Source: a bacterium
GTDB taxonomy: Bacteria > KSB1 > UBA2214
Length of the DNA: 11,103 nucleotides
Direction of reading: 5' to 3'
NCBI GenBank assembly: GCA_029560815.1
Contig: JAKQKF010000207.1
Span: 1-11,103, forward strand
Shown here: piece after piece, positions 1-6,194 of the stretch
Layout of the letters: each line of letters opens with the position of its first letter
Position numbering within the stretch: position 1 is the stretch's first letter
The notes under the pieces: model-generated
What the model was told of the DNA's origin: nothing
Database searches by the model: none
Seen by the model: the letters and a program-made list of their open reading frames with translations, nothing else
Made by a program: the position numbers and the translations under genes

Positions 1-490
1 TGTGCCCTGCGCACCCTCCGGGGATCTCTTCGAAGGGATCAAAGAGGGTCCGCTTCCCTTCGTGCAGCTGCGGGGCTACCAGCCGCATCCCAATGCGGGT
101 ATCGCCCTCGAGTTGGGCGGCCTCTTCGCATTTTACCGGGATTTCTGGCGGGCGCATGAGATCGAAGCGATAGAAATCCTCCTCAAGCCGGAGGTGATGA
201 TCAATGCGGGCGACTATCTGCACATCCCCCTGCTGCTCATCAATAATACCAGCGAGTCCGTGCAGGTGGAGCTGAGGGCCCAAATCCCGGAGGGTTGGCG
301 GAATGTGGCCGGAGAGGCCCTCTATACCCTGCCGGCGGGTGCTGTACGGCCGGTGCAGACCTTTTTCTTTGCACCGGAGCGGACCAATCCCAGCGGCGAA
401 ACCATCCTCTGGAACGCCAAGGTGGGGGAGAGAACAGCCGGCTCGGTCTCCATGCAGGTTTTTCTTGCTGAATGGACCCTGCCGCAGTGA
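1..490 (+). CDS. C-terminal part of a protein with an NEW3-like beta-sandwich domain (5' truncated)
   Basis: The frame is open from the first complete codon at base 2 to the TGA at 488-490, so the true start lies outside the window. About 162 residues are visible. The last ~100 (from about PEVMINAGDY to the end) alternate hydrophobic and polar residues with INNTSESVQVELRAQIPEGW in the middle. This pattern resembles NEW3 (NPCBM-associated, alpha-galactosidase) domains, which sit at the C-terminus of many glycan-active enzymes. The preceding ~60 residues (GLFAFYRDFWRAHEIEAIEI) are helical-looking and would be the end of the catalytic part. PIG-L/LmbE-type deacetylases with a C-terminal NEW3 domain are one candidate parent; a glycosidase is another. 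No catalytic motif is visible, so the function stays open. It lies 30 bases upstream of the GH92 gene, in the same reading frame, with only the TGA separating them. Confidence 0.6.
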   Translation, partial: VPCAPSGDLFEGIKEGPLPFVQLRGYQPHPNAGIALELGGLFAFYRDFWRAHEIEAIEILLKPEVMINAGDYLHIPLLLINNTSESVQVELRAQIPEGWRNVAGEALYTLPAGAVRPVQTFFFAPERTNPSGETILWNAKVGERTAGSVSMQVFLAEWTLPQ

Positions 491-513
491 CAGGTGTATA
501 GTCGATCAAAAAA

Positions 514-518
514 TGAGG
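514..518 (+). promoter_or_regulatory. Possible ribosome binding site for the GH92 gene, unusually close to the start
   Basis: TGAGG lies only two bases before the ATG at 521 and five before the in-frame TTG at 524. The site suits TTG better by spacing. Either start leaves the signal peptide intact. An upstream in-frame GTG at 494 would add nine polar residues before the signal peptide and is less likely. Confidence 0.3.
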
Positions 519-520
519 TT

Positions 521-2773
521 ATGTTGAAAAGATTGAGGTTGAATTCAGCGCTGAGTTGGTGGCTTTGTCTGCTCCTGCCAGCAGCAGTCGCCGCCTGCAG
601 TTGCGGCTGTGGCGCCCGGGGAAGAGGCGAAGAGGACTATGCGCGGCTGGTCAACCCTTTCATCGGCACGGCGGGCGGGGGCAATACCTTTCCCGGAGCG
701 GTGCGCCCCTGGGGCATGGTTTCAACCAGTCCTCACACCGCACCATCCGCCCCCTCGGGCTATTATCATGGCCAGCCTTTCAACTATGGCTTCGGCATGG
801 TCCATCTCAGTGGCACCGGCTGTGCCGATCTCGGCAGCGTCATCGTCGCGGTCTCGCGCGGTGAAATCAAAACTCGTCCTGAAGAGTACAGATCCGCCTT
901 TTCTGAGGAGCAAGCCGAGCCCGCGTATTACAGCTGTCTTTTGCAGGAACCGGCGGTCCGCGTCCGGACGAGCGCGACCGAGCGCTGCGGCATCTTTGAG
1001 TTCGTTCCCCTGCAGGATGGCGAGATCAATATCCAGATTGATGCGGGCCGCAATCTCAGCCGCCTCGGCGGTGGAGCGATCCGGCTCACCCGGGCCGGAG
1101 GAATTGAGGGTTTTAATATTGGCGGGGGCTTTTGCGGAGAGAACAACCGTCATCAGATTTTTTTTTCAGGTGAGGTGAACCTGCAGCCCGCCGCCGCGGG
1201 CGTTTGGCGGGGAGAGGAACTCCTCACAGCGAACGAGGCAAATACAGAGGAGGAGGCCGTCGGCGGCTGGCTGCGCATTGCCCTTCGGGCGGGGCAGCCC
1301 CTCATGCTCAGGCTGGGCATCTCCTATGTCAGCATCGCAAACGCACGTGAAAACCTGCGCGTGGAGATCCCGCACTGGGATTTTGAACGGGTGCGCAGGG
1401 ATGGTCGCGAGGCCTGGCAAGAGCAGCTGTCCGCAGTGCACATCCGCGAGGGGAGTGAGAAGGAGCGGATCAAATTCTATACCGCCCTTTATCACAGCCT
1501 GATCCATCCCGGCATCATCAGCGATGTCAACGGGGAGTATCCTCTCATGGGCCGCAGCGGCACCGGCTGCAACCGGGAGCGTGCCCGCTACAGCGTTTTT
1601 TCCCTCTGGGATACCTATCGTACCCTCCATCCCCTGCTCACCCTGCTCTACCCGAGTCGTCAATCGGAGATCATTAAGACCATGCTCGATATGTACCAGG
1701 AATCAGGCTTTCTGCCCAAGTGGGAGCTCGCCGGCAATGAGACCTATATGATGGTGGGCGACGGGGCGGTGCCGGTCATCTCCGATTCCTACATCAAGGG
1801 GATAGAGGATTTTGACATCACCACCGCCTGGCAGGCGATGACCAAAGCGGTATTTCTCCGTGATGGGGAGGAGGCGCCTCCGCTACGCGCCGGTTATCAT
1901 GAACTGCTGAAATATCAGTACATTCCCTTCGAACAGGATACCTCGACCGCCTGGTGGGTCTGGGGACCGGTATCCACGACGCAGGAGTACTGCCTGGCCG
2001 ACTGGACCCTGGCGCAGGTGGCCCAAAAACTGGGCAAATCCGACGCAGCCGCTGAACTGCTGCTCCGTTCCGGTTGGTATAAAAATCTCTTTGATCCCCG
2101 GCTTCAGCTGGTGCGGCCGCGCCTGAAGGATGGCTCATGGCTGGAGCCCTTCGATCCCCTGGCCACGGAGGGTTCGGGCTCATGGGCGGGCTCAGGCGGC
2201 CCCGGCTTCGTCGAAGGCAACGCCTGGCAGTACGCCTGGTTCGCACCCCACGACGTCGCAGGGCTGATCGGACTCTTCGGCGGGCCGGTTCCCTTTTCGC
2301 GCAAACTGCAGGAGTGCTTTGAGAACGGCCAGTTCACCATCAACAACGAACCCGACCTCGCCTATCCATGGCTCTTCACCTGGCTGCCGGGAGAGGAGAG
2401 CCGCGCCGGCCGCATCACCGCCGGCCTCATGGCGAATCAATTCAGCACTGCCCCGGACGGCCTGCCCGGCAATGACGACTGCGGCACCATATCGGCCTGG
2501 TTCGTTTTCGCCGCCCTCGGCTTTTACCCGGCTTGTCCTGCCGCTCCGGAGTACCGACTCAGCCTGCCGCTCTTTGCAGAGGCCGAGCTGAAACTCGACC
2601 GGCGCTACTGGCCGGGGGAATCTTTCATCATCCGCAGCAGGGGCGGGGACGACCGGATCGAGCTCAACGGCATTCCTTTAGCCGGTTGTGGCCTCCGCCA
2701 CGACCAGATCACGGCAGGAGGGGAACTCTGCTTCGATGCCATGCAAGAGGACGATGCGTCACGTGATCAGTAG
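521..2773 (+). CDS. GH92 alpha-mannosidase, predicted lipoprotein
   Basis: This is a full-length (750 aa) member of glycoside hydrolase family 92, calcium-dependent inverting exo-alpha-mannosidases that trim alpha-1,2/1,3/1,6-linked mannose from N-glycans or mannans. The N-terminus is a lipoprotein signal: positive LKRLR, a hydrophobic stretch, and a VAAC lipobox with Cys26, so a membrane-anchored, extracytoplasmic location is likely. The mature protein opens with the GH92 hallmark LVNPFIGTAGGGNTFPGA (about 45-65), followed by HLSGTGC (95-101), SLWDTYRT (361-368), GNETYMMVGDG, EGNAWQY with Glu565 in the position of the family general acid, and GNDDCGTISAW with Asp652/Asp653 in the region of the family base. 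The C-terminal ALGFYPACPA block is also typical. The start at 521 was chosen because it puts the signal peptide at the N-terminus. A run of nine T at 1158-1166 lies inside the gene but the frame is intact. Exact linkage specificity cannot be read from the sequence. Confidence 0.93.
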   Translation: MLKRLRLNSALSWWLCLLLPAAVAACSCGCGARGRGEEDYARLVNPFIGTAGGGNTFPGAVRPWGMVSTSPHTAPSAPSGYYHGQPFNYGFGMVHLSGTGCADLGSVIVAVSRGEIKTRPEEYRSAFSEEQAEPAYYSCLLQEPAVRVRTSATERCGIFEFVPLQDGEINIQIDAGRNLSRLGGGAIRLTRAGGIEGFNIGGGFCGENNRHQIFFSGEVNLQPAAAGVWRGEELLTANEANTEEEAVGGWLRIALRAGQPLMLRLGISYVSIANARENLRVEIPHWDFERVRRDGREAWQEQLSAVHIREGSEKERIKFYTALYHSLIHPGIISDVNGEYPLMGRSGTGCNRERARYSVFSLWDTYRTLHPLLTLLYPSRQSEIIKTMLDMYQESGFLPKWELAGNETYMMVGDGAVPVISDSYIKGIEDFDITTAWQAMTKAVFLRDGEEAPPLRAGYHELLKYQYIPFEQDTSTAWWVWGPVSTTQEYCLADWTLAQVAQKLGKSDAAAELLLRSGWYKNLFDPRLQLVRPRLKDGSWLEPFDPLATEGSGSWAGSGGPGFVEGNAWQYAWFAPHDVAGLIGLFGGPVPFSRKLQECFENGQFTINNEPDLAYPWLFTWLPGEESRAGRITAGLMANQFSTAPDGLPGNDDCGTISAWFVFAALGFYPACPAAPEYRLSLPLFAEAELKLDRRYWPGESFIIRSRGGDDRIELNGIPLAGCGLRHDQITAGGELCFDAMQEDDASRDQ

Positions 2774-2931
2774 ACCCGCCATCCTGCCGCTTCTCCTGCT
2801 CAGAGGATAACAGCTGGTCGGATAGTGATTCGTGATCAGACAGACTGGAATGGAGAGCAGACCGACCCTGGCGCCAGTAGTCTGAAATACCAGGGGCATG
2901 CAGTTCAGGCAATGAATTAAGGAGTGAGTAT
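2774..2931 (+). promoter_or_regulatory. Intergenic region between GH92 and the GH10-like array, possible promoter/operator
   Basis: This is the only sizeable gap in the window and the natural place for a promoter of the downstream operon. I see no convincing -35/-10 pair and no hairpin followed by a T run, so no rho-independent terminator for GH92 is supported. It holds a 10-base perfect palindrome CTGGCGCCAG (2868-2877). There is also an inverted pair GGTCGG (2817-2822) / CCGACC (2862-2867), and CGTGATCAG at 2831-2839 repeats 2762-2770 at the end of the GH92 gene. These could be regulator sites, but each is short enough to occur by chance. Confidence 0.3.
2917..2924 (+). promoter_or_regulatory. 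Strong Shine-Dalgarno site for the first GH10-like gene
   Basis: TTAAGGAG sits seven bases before the ATG at 2932. It is the best ribosome binding site in the window and fixes the start that gives the Tat signal peptide. Confidence 0.8.
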
Positions 2932-4611
2932 ATGAACAGACGAAAATTCATCGGAACTGCTGCTGCGGGCGGTCTCGGGGCCGCATTCGGCGCTGGCAGG
3001 CTTTTTTCCGCACCCCTGGTGCTGACGGCGGATCGCACCAGCGTCTCGACCGCGCAGGGCGAACTGATCTTCAAACCCCATTTCGTGCAGAAGGGGATAG
3101 GGCCGCATCTCCTCGACTGGGCGTATACCAGCGATGAAAACTGGGATGCAACCTACTCGAATATCACTGCCGGCAGGGAGGGCGTCCAAGTATCAGACCT
3201 CTATGGCGTGAAGAAATTCGGCATCGATGTCCGCTGGAACGTGGAAGGATTCGGCTATATCTATATCACGGCCGACAACGGCGGTGAGTTCTACCAGCTG
3301 CCTGCTCCCGGGAAGAGCAGCGAGTTGAACCTTAATTTCGAGCTTGCCAAAAGCAGGGTTCTGCGCAGCCGCAGGCGGCTGAAGCAGCTGCAGGAGGGGG
3401 GATGGAAACCTTCGGCCGAGCTGTTGGGCCTGATCGCTATTTCCGAATCGCACTACGAAGAGGCCGTTAAAAAAGCAGGCGATGCCGCTCTCTGCGCTTC
3501 ACACGCCCAGCCCGCCCTGCTTTATGCGATGTGGGCGGGTGAAAAAATGGAGCTCGAGAGGGCGGAATATGCCATCGCCCGGCGTGGATTCCGCCAAGGA
3601 TTTTATCTCGGCTGCGATGCCCGGGGCTATTTCCAGATGGATACGGAAATTTTCATGGAGCGCTTTTGCGATGCTTTTAATTATGCCACCATCACCCACT
3701 ATCTTAAAAGTGGCTACTTTGAGGATTTCGAGCCCGAGGAGGGCAACAAGCAGTTCGCCCTCCGCACTGAGCTCCTCAAGGTGCTGCGCCGGCGCAATAT
3801 TACCGTCGAAGGCCGTCCCCTTTTCTGGTTTTACCACTCCACGACACCAGACTGGCTGCGGCGCAAATCCTTCGATCAGGTCATGAAATATGTCGAGGAG
3901 CACACCCGGGCGGTTGTCAGCCACTACGGCGACGGGATGTACGCCTGGGAAGTGGTCAATGAATTTCACGACTGGGCGAATGAAATTGAGGTCACACCTG
4001 AGCAGGCCGTCGAGATCACCCGGCTCGCCTGTGAAGTGGCCAGGGATACCAATCCCGGGGTTCATCGCCTCATCAACAACTGCTGCCCCTATGCGGAGTA
4101 TGTCCAGCTGAAAAAGTGGGGTGAGCGGGAGGCCCGCCATCACCAGCGCACCCCGCACCAGTTCATGCGTGATCTCGTCAGCGAGGGGGTCGATTTCACC
4201 ATCACCGGTCAGCAGCTCTACTTCCCATATCGCGATCTCCAGGATACCATCCTGTTGATTGAAAGGCTCGAGCAGTTCGGCCGGCCCGTGCAGCTGACCG
4301 AGGTCGGCGCCTCCTCGGGCCCAAACCGTAATTCGGTGATGACCGACCGGCTCGGTTTCCCCGAGGAGCCCTACATCTGGCACCGCCCCTGGGATGAAGA
4401 ACTGCAGGCTGACTGGCTCGAGGGGCTCTACACCCTCGCCTACAGCAAGCCCTGGATCGAGGCCGTAAACTGGTACGATTTTCTCGATCCCTTCGCCTTC
4501 ATCAAGAATGGAGGACTGCTGCGCTCGCCCCAGGGCGAGAAAAAGGCCGCCTATGAGCGGCTGATCAATTTGCAAAACAAGTGGCGCAAATTGCCTCAAC
4601 ACCACGAATAG
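2932..4611 (+). CDS. Divergent GH10-like glycoside hydrolase, Tat-exported (first of three paralogues)
   Basis: A 559-aa protein with a twin-arginine signal (NRRKFIG at 2-8, then an Ala/Gly-rich hydrophobic stretch, likely cleaved near LFSA-P), so it is exported folded. Residues ~43-220 form an N-terminal region shared with the next two genes: a beta-rich part, then helices rich in charged residues. The rest matches GH10 (endo-1,4-beta-xylanase clan, retaining TIM barrel). WEVVNE carries the acid/base Glu344, and LTEVG carries the nucleophile Glu457, 113 residues apart as expected. Key GH10 motifs are altered: TITHYLKS (253-260) where TxENxxKW is usual, GRPLFWF (294-300) for GHTLVWH, NNCCP (382-386) for NDYN, and Q428-L-Y430 for QxH. 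The retaining mechanism is probably kept but the substrate is likely not plain xylan. It sits 18 bases upstream of its closest paralogue. Fold and exported location are well supported; substrate is not. Confidence 0.85.
   Translation: MNRRKFIGTAAAGGLGAAFGAGRLFSAPLVLTADRTSVSTAQGELIFKPHFVQKGIGPHLLDWAYTSDENWDATYSNITAGREGVQVSDLYGVKKFGIDVRWNVEGFGYIYITADNGGEFYQLPAPGKSSELNLNFELAKSRVLRSRRRLKQLQEGGWKPSAELLGLIAISESHYEEAVKKAGDAALCASHAQPALLYAMWAGEKMELERAEYAIARRGFRQGFYLGCDARGYFQMDTEIFMERFCDAFNYATITHYLKSGYFEDFEPEEGNKQFALRTELLKVLRRRNITVEGRPLFWFYHSTTPDWLRRKSFDQVMKYVEEHTRAVVSHYGDGMYAWEVVNEFHDWANEIEVTPEQAVEITRLACEVARDTNPGVHRLINNCCPYAEYVQLKKWGEREARHHQRTPHQFMRDLVSEGVDFTITGQQLYFPYRDLQDTILLIERLEQFGRPVQLTEVGASSGPNRNSVMTDRLGFPEEPYIWHRPWDEELQADWLEGLYTLAYSKPWIEAVNWYDFLDPFAFIKNGGLLRSPQGEKKAAYERLINLQNKWRKLPQHHE
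3679..3704 (+). repeat. 26-base block shared exactly with 5257-5282
   Basis: The DNA encoding NYATITHYL in the first GH10-like gene is identical over 26 bases to 5257-5282 in the second. Similar exact matches occur at 4069-4090/5644-5665 (22 bases, around INNCCP) and 4442-4460/6020-6038 (19 bases, around SKPWIE). They are traces of gene duplication or conversion, not separate elements. Confidence 0.8.
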
Positions 4612-4615
4612 CCAT

Positions 4616-4621
4616 AAAGGA
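4616..4621 (+). promoter_or_regulatory. Ribosome binding site for the middle GH10-like gene
   Basis: AAAGGA lies eight bases before the ATG at 4630. Together with in-frame stops at 4609-4611 and 4615-4617 it fixes this start and shows that no upstream signal peptide can belong to the gene. Confidence 0.7.
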
Positions 4622-4629
4622 TACAACAG

Positions 4630-6174
4630 ATGGCCCACGGCAAGCTGATTTTCAAACCCTGGCTCGTACAACGAGGGCGCGGCCCTCATCTCGATCCCTT
4701 TGTTTATGCCACCGATGCCAATGGTGACACCTTTCACTCCGATATCAAGGTCACCCGCGAGGGGATCGAAATTTCGGACACCGAGGGGGAGGAGCGCTTT
4801 GCCCTCAATCTGCGCTGGAATGTGGAGGGGTATGGATACCTTTTCATGTCGGTAGACCCCGGCACTGAATTCTACCGCCTGCCTGCATCCGGACAACGCA
4901 CCCTGAATCTGAATTTTGAACTGGCCGCGAGCAGAACGAGGCGCAATCAGCAGCGTCTGGAGAAATTCATCGCTGCTGGCTTTCAGCCCTCCCGTGAACT
5001 CGAGGCCCTGCTCGTGCTCGCTTCTGAATATCTTGAAGATGCCGGGCGGCTGCAAGCCGATGGAGAACGATGCGCCCGGGCCAGCCAGGAATCCCTTAAA
5101 TACGGGCTCCACGCCAGCGACCTGCTCGAGATAGAAAAGGCCCGTTTTGATATTTCCGCTCGTTCGAGCAGGCCACCCTTCCTGATGGGCTGCGACGGCC
5201 GCGGCTTTTTCCAGATGGATGAGTCTCTTTTTCTCGATCTCTTTTCCTCGCTGTTCAATTATGCCACCATCACCCACTATCTCATCGGTGATGTTCATAA
5301 TTTCGAGCCGGAGGAGGGGAAAAAACAGTATGCGGAGCGCGAACGGCTCTTGCAAGCCCTGCGCCGGCGCGGCATCACCGTGGAGGGGCGGCCTCTGCTT
5401 TGGCTGCACAAGTGGGTCACCCCCGAGTGGCTGATCCATAAGAGCTATGACGGAGTGAAGAAATACCTGGAGAATCATGTGCGTGCCGTGGTCGGCCATT
5501 ACGGGGACGAAATCTCGGTCTGGGAGGTGGTGAATGAGCTGCATGACTGGGCCAACGAACTGGAGTTGAACCACGACCAGACCATCGAACTCACACGCCT
5601 GGCCTGCGATGTCGCGCGCGATGCCAATCCGAAGGTGCGGTTGCTCATCAACAACTGCTGCCCCTTTGCCCAGTATGTACAAATGGGCAAGTGGTGCGAC
5701 AAGGAGGCCAGATATCCCCAGCGCACCCCTCATCAGTTCGTCAGACAGCTCATCGAGGCGGGGGTGGATTTTGATATCGCCGGAGTGCAGATGTATTTCA
5801 CCAAACAGCTGTTGGCTGACTGCGTGCTGATGATCGAGCGCTATCAGGGGCTGGGCAAGTGCGTCCATCTCACCGAGGTCGGATCGCCGTCGGCAGGAAT
5901 GACTATGGAATTCGCCGACCAGGAGGAGATCCCATGGTCTGCCCAGCCCTATGAATGGCGCCGCCACTGGGACGAAGAACTGCAGGCCGACTGGCTGGAA
6001 GCGGTCTTTACTGTCGCCAACAGCAAGCCCTGGATCGAAGCCGCCAACTGGTACGATTTTGTCGATCCCTACGGTTACCTCAAGAGCGGCGGATTGTTGC
6101 GCTCTCCGCAGGGGGAGAAAAAGGCGGCTTACGACCGGTTCTTGCGGTTGAAACAGCAGTGGCAGGTGCAGTGA
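4630..6174 (+). CDS. Divergent GH10-like glycoside hydrolase without signal peptide (second paralogue)
   Basis: A 514-aa protein that starts directly in the shared N-terminal region (GKLIFKPWLVQRGRGPHL aligns with ELIFKPHFVQKGIGPHL of the gene before it). Its predicted place is the cytoplasm, because stops immediately upstream rule out a longer start. The GH10-like catalytic domain covers ~190-510, with acid/base Glu303 in WEVVNE and nucleophile Glu416 in LTEVG, again 113 apart. It shares the altered motifs TITHYL (213-218), GRPLLWL (from 253), NNCC (341-344) and Q387-M-Y389. It is closer to the first paralogue than to the third. The two share identical DNA stretches of 26, 22 and 19 bases, pointing to tandem duplication. 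The likely job is hydrolysis of imported oligosaccharides of the same glycan that the exported paralogues attack. Export without a classical signal cannot be excluded. Confidence 0.85.
   Translation: MAHGKLIFKPWLVQRGRGPHLDPFVYATDANGDTFHSDIKVTREGIEISDTEGEERFALNLRWNVEGYGYLFMSVDPGTEFYRLPASGQRTLNLNFELAASRTRRNQQRLEKFIAAGFQPSRELEALLVLASEYLEDAGRLQADGERCARASQESLKYGLHASDLLEIEKARFDISARSSRPPFLMGCDGRGFFQMDESLFLDLFSSLFNYATITHYLIGDVHNFEPEEGKKQYAERERLLQALRRRGITVEGRPLLWLHKWVTPEWLIHKSYDGVKKYLENHVRAVVGHYGDEISVWEVVNELHDWANELELNHDQTIELTRLACDVARDANPKVRLLINNCCPFAQYVQMGKWCDKEARYPQRTPHQFVRQLIEAGVDFDIAGVQMYFTKQLLADCVLMIERYQGLGKCVHLTEVGSPSAGMTMEFADQEEIPWSAQPYEWRRHWDEELQADWLEAVFTVANSKPWIEAANWYDFVDPYGYLKSGGLLRSPQGEKKAAYDRFLRLKQQWQVQ
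5257..5282 (+). repeat. 26-base block shared exactly with 3679-3704
   Basis: Second copy of the identical block within the tandem GH10-like paralogues, lying over the region that in ordinary GH10 enzymes forms the -2 subsite. Confidence 0.8.
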
Positions 6175-6184
6175 ATGATCAACG

Positions 6185-6190
6185 AGAGGG
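6185..6190 (+). promoter_or_regulatory. Ribosome binding site for the third GH10-like gene
   Basis: AGAGGG lies four bases before the ATG at 6195 and one base before the adjacent ATG at 6192, so 6195 is the better start. The frame stays open further upstream inside the previous gene, but only these starts place the Tat motif at the N-terminus. Confidence 0.6.
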
Positions 6191-6194
6191 AATG

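Noticed and set aside
488..496. TGA between the first gene and GH92 as a readthrough or selenocysteine codon
   Set aside because: A lipoprotein signal peptide follows directly, which makes sense only at a new N-terminus, and no stem-loop element was apparent.
1158..1166. Run of nine T inside the GH92 gene as a programmed slippage site
   Set aside because: The zero frame is intact on both sides and encodes a continuous GH92 domain. Nothing suggests a useful product in another frame.
2867..2894. CCTGG...CCAGG inverted repeat as a transcription terminator
   Set aside because: The loop is long, the stem is only five pairs, and no T run follows.
5955..6191. Upstream extension of the third GH10-like gene into the previous gene
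   Set aside because: The extension is a shadow of the preceding coding sequence and would bury the Tat signal inside the protein; the ribosome binding site favours 6195.
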